This document shows, piece after piece, positions 11,701-21,290 of a stretch of 64,000 nt of DNA (positions are counted from its first letter, which is position 1; each line of letters opens with the position of its first letter). The notes beneath the pieces are model-generated. The model saw nothing but the letters and a program-made list of their open reading frames with translations. It was not told the origin of the DNA and did not search any database. This stretch comes from Ampelocalamus luodianensis (taxonomy: Eukaryota > Streptophyta > Magnoliopsida > Poales > Poaceae), in contig CM070620.1 of the NCBI GenBank assembly GCA_036346255.1, positions 16,790,671 through 16,854,670 on the forward strand, written 5' to 3'. The position numbers and the translations under genes were made by a program.

Positions 11701-12359
11701 CGGTAGGTGACGCTGGACGGCGTGGCGACCAAGGCAACGAAGTCTAACAGGCGGCGCTGGACGGCGCGGCGGTTAGATCGATGTTTTTTTTTTCTTTCTC
11801 TCCTTTTTTTTTACTGGCTGGGCCGGCTCAAACTAAAAAGGCCGAAGGCCTTAATCGACCGACGCTTCATGCGCGCGGGGGGAACTAGGGTTCCCCCTGC
11901 TGCTGCTTGAGCGGCGGCGGTCGGACGATGCGCTCGGCGGTGGTCCTCGGCGGCAGCCAACTCGGCCAGCGCAGCGATAGCCGGCTCGGCGTCGGGGCGG
12001 CGGAGACTGGGCGGATGGCGATGGCCTCGCGTCGGGCCAACGAGTGGCGACAGCGCGTCCACCAACGAGCGGCGGCGGTGTCGGTCCGTGCGGCGACAGG
12101 CGGCGGCAGCCAACGAGTGGCGGCGGCCTCGCGTCGATTCTCGATCAGCGGCGGCAATGAGCTCGAACTCACGCAGAGCGCGGGCTCGGGCGATCGATGG
12201 CGGCGCGGGAAGGCCTCGGCTCGGCGGTGGTGTTGTCGGGCTCACGGCAGAGGCGCGGGCTCCGGCGGCAGATCCAGTGGTGGCGTGGGAAGGCCTCGGC
12301 TTGGCGTCAGACGACCGGGAACACGGGCGGCGGCAGACGGAGAGCTAGGTTAGAACCTT
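11701..12359 (-). other. Copia leader region, GC-rich
   Basis: This lies between the primer site and gag. It is strongly GC-rich with CGG/GCC-type repeats, which create several overlapping open frames on both strands. No protein family is recognisable, so I read it as untranslated leader. Confidence 0.5.
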
Positions 12360-12371
12360 GCTCTGATACCA
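12360..12371 (-). other. Primer binding site (initiator tRNA-Met type)
   Basis: The minus strand reads TGGTATCAGAGC with no spacer after the 5' LTR. Confidence 0.9.
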
Positions 12372-12483
12372 TGTTATGAATAATGTGTTCATCTATTCAA
12401 GAGGCCCAATGGGCAATATATATAAGGAGTACAAAAGGGATTGCCATATACAGATAAGGAAATACAAGAGTCCAATTCTAATA
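12372..12483 (-). repeat. 5' LTR of copia element (112 bp)
   Basis: The sequence shares over 100 aligned positions with 6459-6570 with few differences. On the minus strand it ends in CATTATTCATAACA, directly before the primer site. Confidence 0.9.
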
Positions 12484-12504
12484 GCTTATACTGGCGTTCC
12501 TAAG

Positions 12505-13169
12505 GCATCACTTGGGGATCATTTTATTTTCTGCTTGGGAGGAAACCTTAGGATCGTTTTGTGCCCAACCTAGCTCATTTAGGTGGTGCCAGTGCCCCTA
12601 CTTGTACTATGAACAGTCAGCAGCGGTAAATTGGCTGGTAGCCTGGTACACCATCTTTCTGGATGATGACAACAGGAAAAACTCCATAATACACCTGTAT
12701 ATATACAGTTTACTCTCGGTTGTTCTGCAACGGCCATTAGCACCACAAAACTCAACATGGTTCAAACATACATATTCTTAATAAGATATATCAATTAACA
12801 TCAATAATAGCCCATTTGGCAAAGCATCCCTGCTAGCTCATGCCAATATAAAGTACTTCATTGCAACATTATGCAAACAAAAAAAGCAGATGATTCTAAC
12901 CAAGGTTGGGTCATTTTTAATCAAATATTTGAATAATCCTAACCTAGTTGTGAATAATAGATGTGATGCTTGGAAAGAAAGAATGGGCACCAGGTTGCAT
13001 CCTTTTTATCATACCATCACCAAGCTTTCCACAGCTATATTTTCTTCAAGTAGCTCACCATTGGCATGTTCTTTTTGAGCATCATATGATTTGATAGCTT
13101 AAGATTTGTGCATAGCAGAAGTGCTTTTTCTCCGAAGTTTGATAAAGATAACATACTTTCTAATTCCAG
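12505..13169 (+). other. VPE intron 2 region
   Basis: The segment runs from the weak GC donor to a normal acceptor (ttccag at 13164-13169). Its first 130 bases are repeated downstream of exon 9 (24489-24547 and before). No gene is seen. Confidence 0.55.
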
Positions 13170-14721
13170 GACTACACTGGAGACCAAGTCACCTCTGCAA
13201 ACTTTTATGCAATTCTCTTGGGCAATAAAACTGCAGTCACCGGAGGGAGTCGGAAGGTCATAGATAGCAAACCAAATGACCATATATTTATCTATTACTC
13301 AGATCATGGGGGTCCTGGAGTTCTTGGTGTGTGAAAGTTGCATACGCTGCTTTGTTGTATAAGTTTATTTTGTCTGTCATGCATATTGAAATTTGCAAGT
13401 TTCAGGTATGCCCAACCTGCCATATCTTTATGTTGCTGACTTTATGAAGGTGTTGCAAGAAAAAAACATGCTTCCAATACTTATGCAAAAATGGTAAGAT
13501 TGTTCTTAATTACTTGTCTGCAGCAAACTTATCCTGTTTGAATAAAAGCAGCATTTTATTTGTGCAGGTTATATATGTGGAAGCATGTGAAAGTGGCAGT
13601 ATTTTCAAAGGTTTAATGCCAGAACCTTAATATTTATGTCACAACAGCATCTAATGCTGGAGAAAGTAGCTGGGGTACATACTGCCCAGGAATGGAACCA
13701 TCGCCTCCTGAGTATATTACCTGCTTAGGTGATCTCTATAGTGTTTCTTGGATGGAAGACAGGCAAACTTCACATTTTGTGCATGCTAATATAGTTTGCT
13801 AATAACTTCTGGCTTAGCAAATGAACTTACTTGAAATTAATTGTATAATTTTACAGTCACAAGTATAGTATTCAAATTTACAAAATTAAATGTCGTATAG
13901 AATGTCATGGCCCATCATGTTAATAACCGCACTGTCATCCATGGAATATACTTTTTGTAGTTGCTGACTTACTGGACATGTTCTCTTATTATCTTTGTGA
14001 AGTCTCTGTAAGCAATGTAAATTTGTATCTCTGTAAGCAATGTAAATTTGTATGCTTATGCAGAATGGAACTAGTAATTAAATTCACTATTGCAAAACAA
14101 TTTTTGCGGAGTGTTAGTTCTTAGCAGAACAGACTACAATGTGGAATGACCTATGAGTATTTTACTGATCTATTTCTCATGTATGTTTACTGTGTAGCAA
14201 CAGCAAGAAGGAATGTAGGAGTACTGTTTCAGAGTAACTTTACGACCTCAAACTAGCAAAATCCACATTACACAAATGGTTACCACTATTTAGTTCATAA
14301 TTACAAGTCTGTTGAAGCATTTCTTTGTAGATTTAGAAGTATTCACTTAATGACCGCGTTGAATAATCTCGATATTACTTGGCAGTGTGACTCACAATCT
14401 TAAGGTGGAAACAATCAAGGAGCAGTACGAGGTGGTAAGTCTCAATTTGCCTTCTACCTATTTCATTTGTATTGGCAAACTTCCCAGGTAGTCTGTAGTC
14501 ACAGCTTTGTGGACAGGTGAAGAAGCGTACCTCAGACTTGAACGGCTACAGTGTGGGCTCATGTTATGGAGTATGGAGACAAAACCCTCAAGGATGAGAA
14601 GCACTACCTATATCAAGGTTTGGATCCTGCAAATGCTAACATCACGAACAAGCTACTCTGTAAAGGCCCAAAAGCTACGGTCAACCAAAGAGATGCATAT
14701 CTTCTTTTCCTTTGGAGGAGG
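13170..14721 (+). pseudogene. VPE: VPE exons 3-7
   Basis: Exon 3 (13170-13326) encodes DYTGDQVTSANFYAILLGN and ends with YSDHGGPGVL, which holds the catalytic His. Exon 4 (13406-13493) encodes MPNLPYLYVADFMKVLQ. Exon 5 (13568-13762) encodes VIYVEACESGSIF with the catalytic Cys. It is then broken near 13617-13630 by a 2-bp loss (or equivalent), which creates a stop, after which ASNAGESSWGTYCPG and LGDLYSVSWMED read on in another frame. Its donor is GC instead of GT. Exon 6 (14386-14434) encodes SVTHNLKVETIKEQYEV. Exon 7 (14517-14721) has a 2-bp deletion near 14551, then HVMEYGDKTL and KATVNQRDAYLLF. Five of the eight splice-site positions examined look normal. Confidence 0.9.
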
Positions 14722-15099
14722 GTACATTCTAGTTTTTTTCCTGGACTTCCAATTGGCATGTTATGTTCCTTAATAAAATAGAAAACTGAACTGAGTAATC
14801 TACTGCTATAGCCATGATTGAACTTACACTTGTTTGTTACATTCTTTTCCATAAGCAACAAATTATTCCAATAGACAAACTGAGGAGGTTTCTAAACTGA
14901 AGTCGTTTATGACATTGATTGACATGGTTTGTAGCATACATCATCCATATGTCTCTGTTTCTAACAGTATGTTTTGTGATGATTTGTTGTCCATGTGCTG
15001 CTAATAAGTTGTTTTTTTCATTGAAGTTTTTTTTTGGACAGGAAACTTTTTTTATTTGCGAGCATGTGTCGACTTATGATTTTTTTGGTCTGGTTTCAG
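14722..15099 (+). other. VPE intron 7
   Basis: It starts with gtacat and ends with ggtttcag. It is AT-rich and holds nothing else recognisable. Confidence 0.6.
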
Positions 15100-15473
15100 T
15101 ATGAGCTTTTACATGAAAAATCTGATGAGATGATGAAAATTCTGACGGAGATCAGTGAGGCAGTAATGCATAGGAAGCATCTTGACACCAGCGTTGATTT
15201 TATTGGAAAGCTTCTCTTTGGAGTTGAGAATGGGCTTCTCTTTGGAGTTGCTTCAGGCTGTTAGACCTTCCGGCCTGCCACTAGTTGATGATTGGGATTG
15301 TTTGAAGAGAATGGTAAGTACGAGGTCCTCCCTTTAATTCTTTATACTCGACTCACTGGGAATGATAGGTTTGTGACTCGATGTTTTTGCGTTAGTTTCT
15401 TTTGTCTGAGAGGTTGTCGTTGTCTTTGTTGATTTGACTTGTGCTAACTAATGACCTGTTTCAGCTGCGAATC
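15100..15473 (+). pseudogene. VPE: VPE exon 8, first copy, plus intron 8 and 9 bp of exon 9
   Basis: Exon 8 (15100-15313) encodes YELLHEKSDEMMKILTEI, then KHLDTSVDFIGKLLFGVENG. A 16-bp stretch (CTTCTCTTTGGAGTTG) is repeated at about 15207-15222 and 15232-15247 and shifts the frame, ending in TAG after ASGC. Intron 8 (15314-15464) has gtaagt and tttcag borders. Only CTGCGAATC of exon 9 follows before unrelated sequence begins. Confidence 0.88.
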
Positions 15474-17192
15474 CTCTCGGTGCATTGCTTGCGAGCAAAT
15501 GCTACTTATTCACGCTCTTCAAATCACTAAAGTAGTGCGCGCTTGATTACGCTAATACTTGCAAATCAATTATCTTACGGACTTCAATTGTCTTCTAGAC
15601 TTCAATTCAATTATCTTCTAGACTTCAATTCAATTATCTTCTGGACTGCAATTATCTTCTGGACTTCACTATTTGCTTTACTAGTGCGCGGGTCATATGC
15701 ATAGATTTCAATTATCTTCTGGACTTCAATTATTTCCCGACATTATCATCAAGGGTTGATTTCCTCCCCCTAATGACGGGAAACTAACCTCATCTAATGT
15801 ACTATCAGCGAATCGGGCATTATACAAATCTCCAGCCATATGGTCCAAATACTTGATTATGGATGCTGTCTCATAACCAACGTATATCCGGACTTTGGAG
15901 AAAACCCATTTCAGTTATTCGCGGTGGTGGTATAGGTATATAACCCTTGCAACAAACTGCGAAGATGAGGAGTTTTAAATCTTGACCCTTGCGCTAGTTG
16001 CATAGTTGGATGGATGTTATAGGCCGACGGTCTAAAATTGATGAGAGCTGCTACGAGCAGGACTGCGTGTCCCCAACATATAGTTGGTAAATTACAATTC
16101 TTCAAAGTTACGCTAGTCCATTACGGGTGTGGATATGCGATGCAGAATGCTCAACTTTTAATTCCCATTTCATGCAATAATCATCAAATGCTTTCAAAGT
16201 AAATTCTCGGCGTTGTCCATTGGTGGACTTCATATGATGATCGGGGAAAATATTTCTAATTTAATTATCTGCGAGATTGGCTTTGCAAAAGCATGGTTTC
16301 TCGGAGACAATAAACATCGTCGCGACCATTCGAGGAAGCATTGATGAGCACTATAAAATACCTAATTGACCCTTACGAGTGTATAGGACCGCAAAAAGTC
16401 TCATCGATCACGATCCGAGAATCAGGACTTCATCCTTAGCTTCCGGGCAAAAAGGTCTAACAATTAATTTCCGGTGGCACATCTTCCAGCTTTATATTCA
16501 TATTATGTCCCCGGACACACAAAATCTTCATGCGAGAGATTAAGTTCAGAGTTTCTAAATATGGTTTTCAAATTCTTTATATTCATATTATGTCACTTTC
16601 TTCATGCTGAATTGTTAATTATATCTCTAGTCGATTATCCTAAGACCTAGGCCCTTCCCCGAGCATAATCTATCATGCGAGGTATAGATAAGTCCTCCAT
16701 AGGGCGCCACACGCTTTCTAATATAATGTACTTTATTAATATGTGAGTAAAACTAAATATGGTTTTCAAGCTCGGTAGAGCTTGCAGTGCCTTAATATTA
16801 GTGTAGTATGGCCCGAGTTCATATGAAGTGCAAGACATTCTAATGCCATTTTCACTTTCTTCATGCTTTGTAGTGATGGGGGCGGTCGGGCCGTTTCTCG
16901 TACCATACTCTTCGGCTGATCTCATGCTACGAAGCTGATGGCGCAAATATCCTTGAGAGTTCTAGTCGACTAAGGTGGTTGTACATGAAGTTCTCTTCTT
17001 CAATGACCAAAGTTGTGCCCATTGGGAGTATAATTATGGCCCTTACATTACTGAGCCTATTAATTATGTACATGTATCATGTCGCACGATTGTCGTACTA
17101 GTTCGTGATGCTACATCTTCATTCTTGCAAAGCTTCGCTATTGATTGAATTTTTCCATTTCTCTCGGGATTTTTCTATTTTCGTGGTTTCAG
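15474..17192 (-). mobile_element. Filler with a copia integrase-region relic
   Basis: Minus-strand translation gives CNLPTICWGHAVLLVAALI, then INFRPSAYN (16105-15911), the integrase C-terminal block of copia elements. Further upstream (16150-16260) lie degraded KSTNGQRREFT and AFDDYCM-like phrases of the integrase core. No LTRs, primer site or target duplication of its own is visible. It is an internal slice of a copia element, perhaps used as filler during break repair. Confidence 0.65.
15575..15735 (+). repeat. Short tandem repeat, unit about 20-23 bp
   Basis: Imperfect copies of the phrase 'acttcaattatcttctgg' or a variant follow one another about six times at the left end of the filler, next to the exon 9 junction. 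Confidence 0.75.
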
Positions 17193-17198
17193 TTTCAG

Positions 17199-17412
17199 TA
17201 TGAGCTTTTACATGAAAAATCTGATGAGATGATGAAAATTCTGACGGAGATCAGTGAGGCAGTAATGCATAGGAAGCATCTTGACACCAGCGTTGATTTT
17301 ATTGGAAAGCTTCTCTTTGGAGTTGAGAATGGGCTTCTCTTTGGAGTTGCTTCAGGCTGTTAGACCTTCCGGCCTGCCACTAGTTGATGATTGGGATTGT
17401 TTGAAGAGAATG
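17199..17412 (+). pseudogene. VPE: VPE exon 8, second copy
   Basis: This is the same 214 bp as 15100-15313, including the frame-breaking 16-bp internal duplication. The internal duplication therefore predates the larger one. It is followed by intron 8 and an intact junction to exon 9. Confidence 0.88.
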
Positions 17413-17565
17413 GTAAGTACGAGGTCCTCCCTTTAATTCTTTATACTCGACTCACTGGGAATGATAGGTTTGTGACTCGATGTTTTTTTGCGTTAGTTTC
17501 TTTTGTCTGAGAGGTTGTCGTTGTCTTTGTTGATTTGACTTGTGCTAACTAATGACCTGTTTCAG

Positions 17566-17709
17566 CTGCGAATCTTTGAGTCCCATTGCGGGTCGCTCAC
17601 TTGGTACGGTATGAAGCACGTGCGGCCTTGCGGGCATTTGCAAATATATGCAACAACGGTCTCCCTGACGCTTCCATGAAGGAAGGAAGCATCAGTGCTT
17701 GCGGCAGTC
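17566..17709 (+). pseudogene. VPE: VPE exon 9, interrupted by LTR element
   Basis: The exon encodes RIFESHCGSL, then YGMKH. An insertion of about 10 bp near 17620-17630 then shifts the frame to LRAFANICNNG and ASMKEGSISACGS. This matches the C-terminal propeptide (LSAM-like) end of plant VPEs. The LTR element at 17710 splits the codons after ACGS. Exon sequence resumes at 21117. Confidence 0.85.
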
Positions 17710-18029
17710 TGTCGTGGACCGGCCTGGCTTGGGGCTTTCGTCGTGGGCCGTGGGCTGTGGGCCCAGGAGGTAAGAGGAGAATTCAGTGGAACTACAAAGG
17801 GGCAGCATGCCGTCGGACTATCGAAGGGAAAAGAACAGCCGACTCCTTCCCCAATGCTTCTTCTTCCTCCAATCCCCTTTCTCTGATATTCCCACCCCCT
17901 GCTTTACATTCCCGTTCTTTGATGTATCCCATCCCAGTTCTTCCCCAAACCTGCGATATTGATTGTGATTTTTCATATATCTTGTGAATGCTAGTGTTCG
18001 TTTGAGCATTGTTCGATTGGAACATCACA
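17710..18029 (+). repeat. 5' LTR of gene-capturing element
   Basis: It starts TGTCGTGGACCGG and ends GGAACATCACA. It aligns with 20789-21116 along its length, with small indels. Confidence 0.9.
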
Positions 18030-18032
18030 ATT

Positions 18033-18044
18033 TGGTATCAGAGC
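18033..18044 (+). other. Primer binding site (initiator tRNA-Met type)
   Basis: TGGTATCAGAGC lies 3 bases after the 5' LTR. Confidence 0.9.
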
Positions 18045-18078
18045 CTCCTACCCCGCTCTCTGCTTGTGCTCAAGAGGA

Positions 18079-18430
18079 CATGGCGACCATAGAGACGCAT
18101 GACGCGAGGGTGCAGCAGATGTTGCAGCAGATCCTCGCCAGGATGGATGTGCAAGGGCGGAAGCTGGATGACATGGTCTCATCCCTAGCTACGACCACCA
18201 CTCGGTTGCTCGACGCCGCCGCCGACTCGACCCCAAGTTCTCCCTCGACCACCGCCCTGCTCGATGTCGTCATCACCAGTCCGCTCCATCCATCAGCACG
18301 CTTCGTGTGTGTGCTGACACCTGCATCATCACCGCGCACTAACTGTTCGGCGAAATATCATCACGCGTTGAGGGCGACCACACCGTGGCGGAAGCTACTC
18401 CATGCACAGACTCCATCCTCGCCACCGTGA
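18079..18430 (+). CDS. Leader ORF of gene-capturing element
   Basis: The frame from MATIETHDARVQQ has a short coiled coil (VQQMLQQILARMDVQGRKLD), then SSLATTTTRLLDAAADSTPSS and a low-complexity tail. It ends at a stop at 18428-18430. A longer frame begins at 17984 inside the LTR, but the ATG at 18079 is the first after the primer site. It parallels the leader ORF at 4421-5185. Conservation of the helix between two family copies suggests a family-specific protein, perhaps gag-derived. That is inference. Confidence 0.5.
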
Positions 18431-19014
18431 CGCTCACCAAGGGCTCAACATCGAGCCCCGACCCTAACACCAATGAAGACTAGGTCGAGGTCGTGTCCTG
18501 GCTCTCGAGGGTTGTGTCCACGGCCATTCCAGCACCTAGGGAACCCTCGAAGGTCTTCTTGCCGAAGTCGTTCGCCCACATCCAGTGGGACATGCCGACG
18601 CCCACCAGGTGTTCGACGATGCGTCCCGACCGCAGCATCGACATGCCGATATTCGACACGAGTAAGGTGGTGCTGTGGCCATCACCGATGAAGTGGGACG
18701 AGCGGCAACGATGACCGCCGCCTTTGCGAGAGGAGATCAAGCGCGGTGGAGAGGAAATACGGCCTACACCATGGCTGACGTTCATCGGCTATCAAGGTGA
18801 TTCACGGTCGAAGCAGCCGTGGCCACCGCCACCCTCCCATGTTGAGTAGCAGAAGCGTGATGGAGGCCACATTCAATTCAAGTTGAGCATCCACAATGCA
18901 TTACTGCTACTACCACCATGGCCACCACCTATACAAACACAACTGATCCAGGGGCTGCTAGTTGAGAATTCTTCTAACCTGCAGAAGTTGGCAGTGGTAG
19001 GGAATTCTTAAATA
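18431..19014 (+). other. Degraded internal region of the element
   Basis: The segment aligns with minus-strand 4900-4700 of the related element: both contain a 'tgcccaccaggtgttcga'-like phrase and an 'aagtcgtt' phrase. It is not open in one frame. No captured gene is recognised here. Confidence 0.5.
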
Positions 19015-20148
19015 TTGTTGGTTGCACGGGGTTCACCGGGCTTCAACTTGGGGCAAAGTTATTTCTTGTGCAGGCATTCTCATGGAAGGATATATATGGG
19101 TGGCCATACGGAACTGACATCAGACACAACTCAAGTGCTAAAGGCAGCTGACAAGTTAGAGAAGAGTTTGGTTAGTATTGTTCTTGAAGATTATGTGGCT
19201 AGTGATGAGAGAGGCAAATCATTGATCAGAGAGATGCCATCTTATGAAGCTGAAAATGCAATTGCAAATCTGGTGAAAGCATGGGTGAAGGAACGAGGGG
19301 ACATCACAGGGTTCTGGGCCTCTCTCTGGAGCTTTGTCAAGTTCTTGCCCTACTTCTGCAGCCTCTTCCTCCCGGGGATCATCAAAGGTGTTTTGCTATG
19401 CCCTTGGGCATGCCTTATTATGGCAATTGGAATATCTGCACTAATTCTGGGCTTATGGCCCATGCATGTGATTTGGACATACTACTGCATTATCAGAACT
19501 AAGCTGGTGGGACCTGTAGTAAAGCTTCTGCTTCTTATTGCTGCCACTGCAGTTTTAATACTATGGTTGATAGTTGGCATCCCTGGAAGTGCCTTTGCTG
19601 GATTAGTATATGGATTTCTAGCACCAATAATGGCCACATTCGGTGCTATTGGAGAAGGCAAAGAAAAGCCGTTTATTCATTGCTTTGTGGATGGAACATG
19701 GAGTATCATCACTGGAAGCTGTACAATAGTCAGGGATGTGAAAGACTTGCTTTTGCACTCATATTTTTCAATTATGGACGACCTGCTTCTTCAGGCACCT
19801 CCTGATGGAAAGCCGTATGAGATACGACTGCTTCATATTCCTAGGGCGTTATTGTCTGCTGCTTGTGGACTCATACTGGATGGAATAATGTTCACACTAA
19901 TTGCCATCTACAAATGCCCTGTGATGCTTTTCAAAGGATGGAAATGGCTGAGCCAGGATTTGATTGGGAGAGAAGGACCTTTTCTGGAGACAGCTTGTGT
20001 GCCATTCGCAGGATCTTGCTTTCCAAGGTTTAAATATCGAAAAAATGAAGGTTCTTCATGTGGTGACCACCTATCTAGGTCAACCTCATTCAACGTGTTA
20101 CATCATTTAAGAACAACATCAATGAGTTCAATCCATTCAAGTTGCTAG
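19015..20148 (+). CDS. Chimeric ORF: MUN-domain piece fused to At3g27390-like membrane protein
   Basis: The frame is 377 codons. Residues about 35-95 (TQVLKAADKLEKSLVSIVLE, EMPSYEAENAIANLVKAWVK) match the plant MUN/DUF810 (PATROL1-like) vesicle-trafficking family. Residues about 99-330 (FWASLWSFVKFLPYF, GVLLCPWACLIMAIG, FIHCFVDGTWSIITGS, IGREGPFLETACVPFAG) match the At3g27390-like multi-pass membrane family, with about five hydrophobic segments. The stretch between VPFAG and SCFPR (residues 330-335) lacks roughly 60 residues usual in that family. The last 30 residues are ADR1-like NLR sequence out of frame. No introns are visible. Whether any protein is made is unknown. Confidence 0.8.
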   Translation: MLVARGSPGFNLGQSYFLCRHSHGRIYMGGHTELTSDTTQVLKAADKLEKSLVSIVLEDYVASDERGKSLIREMPSYEAENAIANLVKAWVKERGDITGFWASLWSFVKFLPYFCSLFLPGIIKGVLLCPWACLIMAIGISALILGLWPMHVIWTYYCIIRTKLVGPVVKLLLLIAATAVLILWLIVGIPGSAFAGLVYGFLAPIMATFGAIGEGKEKPFIHCFVDGTWSIITGSCTIVRDVKDLLLHSYFSIMDDLLLQAPPDGKPYEIRLLHIPRALLSAACGLILDGIMFTLIAIYKCPVMLFKGWKWLSQDLIGREGPFLETACVPFAGSCFPRFKYRKNEGSSCGDHLSRSTSFNVLHHLRTTSMSSIHSSC

Positions 20149-20700
20149 ACCACCTATTTGCCGAATGCAAGCACCATGAGGAGGCTTCATCTGTCTTCTG
20201 CCATTCTGCCTTCGATCAGGAGTGTGTTTCTCATACTGCTGACAAGAAATGGGTTAAGTAGGTTGCTGCAGAGTGCAGAGGGCTTCCTCTAGCACTGAAG
20301 GTTATCAGTGCATCCTTGCGGGAGCAGCCTCCTATGATATGGTTGAGCGCGAAAAACCATTTGTCACGAGGAGAGTATCTGATTCTCATAAGACCAAACT
20401 CCTGGAGAGAATGGCGGCAAGCATTGAGTGCTTATTAGGAAAGGTTAGAGAATGTTTCCTTGATCTGGGTTGCTTCCCAGAGGATAAGAAGATCCCTCTT
20501 GATGTGTTGATCAACATTTGGATGAAGATACATGATGAGTCAGATGCTTTTGCTATCTTAGTTGAGCTATCGAACAAGAACCTTCTTACCCTAGTTAATG
20601 ATGCATAGAACAAAGCTGGAGATGTGTACAATAGCTATCATGACTACTCAGTGACAACATGATGTGTTGAGGGATCTGGCACTTCACATGAGTGGCCGTG
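20113..20700 (+). pseudogene. Captured ADR1-like NLR fragment
   Basis: Translation gives FNPFKLLDHLFAECKHHEEA, then CHSAFDQECV, an in-frame TAG at about 20258, and CRGLPLALKVISASLRE with the NB-ARC GLPLAL motif. After a frame break come ERMAASIECL, VRECFLDLGCFPEDKKIPL and AFAILVELSNKNLLTLV, then a shifted QHDVLRDLALHMS. The order and wording fit the NB-ARC to ARC2 region of ADR1-type helper NLRs, which signal in plant immunity. No leucine-rich repeats follow, because the polypurine tract is reached first. It is broken and cannot act as a receptor. Confidence 0.85.
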
Positions 20701-20772
20701 ACTCTCTGAACAAATGGAGGCGGTGAGTCAATTCCAATGGTTTCATCACAGCGGCTTAGAGACAAGCCGCAT

Positions 20773-20788
20773 TTCAAGGAGGGAAGAA
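20773..20788 (+). other. Polypurine tract
   Basis: AAGGAGGGAAGAA lies directly before the 3' LTR. Confidence 0.8.
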
Positions 20789-21116
20789 TGTCATGGACCG
20801 GCCTGACTTGGGGCTTTCGTCATGGGCGTGGGCGTGGGCCCAGGAGGCAATAGGAGAATTCAGTGGAACTACAAAGGGGCAGGCGTGAGCGACGGCAGAG
20901 GGCTATCGAAGGGAAAAGAACAGCCGACTCCTTCTTCCTCAATGCTTCTTCTTCCTCCAATCCCCTTTCTCTGATGTTCCCACCCCCTGCTTTACATTCC
21001 CTTTCTTTGATGTATCCCATCCCAGTTCTTCCCTAAACCTGTGATATCGACTGTGATTTCCATATATCTTGTGAATGCTAGTGTTCGTTTGAGCATTGTT
21101 CGATTGGGACATCACA
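20789..21116 (+). repeat. 3' LTR of gene-capturing element
   Basis: It starts TGTCATGGACCGG and ends GGGACATCACA, next to the second CAGTC target copy. Confidence 0.9.
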
Positions 21117-21121
21117 CAGTC

Positions 21122-21290
21122 ACAACTCTGGCAAGATGAAGCCCGTTGATCCAGGGGTTATCATCAACCATCTAGAAGGCGAAGAACATGTTTATACTGG
21201 TGTTCCTAAGGCATCACTTTGGGATCATTTTATTTTCTGCTTGGGAGGAAACCTTAGGATCATTTTGTGCCCAACCAAGCTCATTTAGGT
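21122..21290 (+). pseudogene. VPE: VPE 3' end remnant containing a repeated exon 2 block
   Basis: Joined to 17705-17709 the sequence reads on from ACGS as HNSGKMKPVDP, the expected C-terminal position of VPE. From 21151 a copy of the exon 2 tail and its following noncoding sequence appears (GVIINHLEGE, TGVPKASL), ending at the MULE insertion point. The same block sits in its proper place at 6418-6458 plus 12484-12634. Confidence 0.75.

Larger units (their letters stand above)
6459..12483 (-). mobile_element. Ty1/copia retrotransposon with 112-bp LTRs, inserted in VPE exon 2
   Basis: The minus-strand element has LTRs at 12372-12483 (5') and 6459-6570 (3'), primer site 12360-12371 and polypurine tract 6571-6579. 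Its copia domain order is gag, zinc knuckle, GAG-pre-integrase, integrase, reverse transcriptase, RNase H. Target duplication is 5 bp with one mismatch (gttta at 6454-6458, gctta at 12484-12488). Its LTRs are very short for an approximately 6-kb copia element. The polyprotein has many frameshifts and stops, so the copy is dead. The 3' noncoding part (6571-7560) contains the module shared with 3085-4026. Confidence 0.92.
15094..17574 (+). repeat. Direct duplication of the VPE exon 8 region around a 1.7-kb insert
   Basis: Bases 15094-15473 and 17193-17574 are almost identical (about 380 bp). The difference I see is a T-run length change in intron 8. The duplicated unit includes exon 8, the whole intron 8 and the start of exon 9. 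The unit consists of gene sequence, not TG...CA ends, so these are not LTRs. The insert between them begins at 15474. Confidence 0.9.
17710..21116 (+). mobile_element. Non-autonomous LTR element carrying three captured host gene fragments
   Basis: LTRs lie at 17710-18029 and 20789-21116, the primer site at 18033-18044 and the polypurine tract just before 20789. A perfect 5-bp target duplication CAGTC occurs at 17705-17709 and 21117-21121. The internal 2.76 kb has no protease, integrase, RT or RNase H. It carries a leader ORF like that at 4421-5185. It then has fragments of a MUN-domain protein, an At3g27390-like membrane protein and an ADR1-like NLR, all in sense orientation and without recognisable introns. 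The LTR pair differs at a modest number of sites, so insertion is not very recent. Confidence 0.9.

Noticed and set aside
11811..12353. Frames of about 145 codons on both strands
   Set aside because: They fall in the GC-rich leader of the copia element between primer site and gag and have no domain.
15094..17574. Direct repeats read as LTRs of a 2.5-kb element
   Set aside because: The repeats are VPE exon and intron sequence, lack TG...CA ends, and have no primer site or polypurine tract beside them.
20113..20700. A resident NLR immune receptor gene
   Set aside because: The fragment lies wholly between LTRs, contains stops and frame breaks, and ends at the polypurine tract without leucine-rich repeats.
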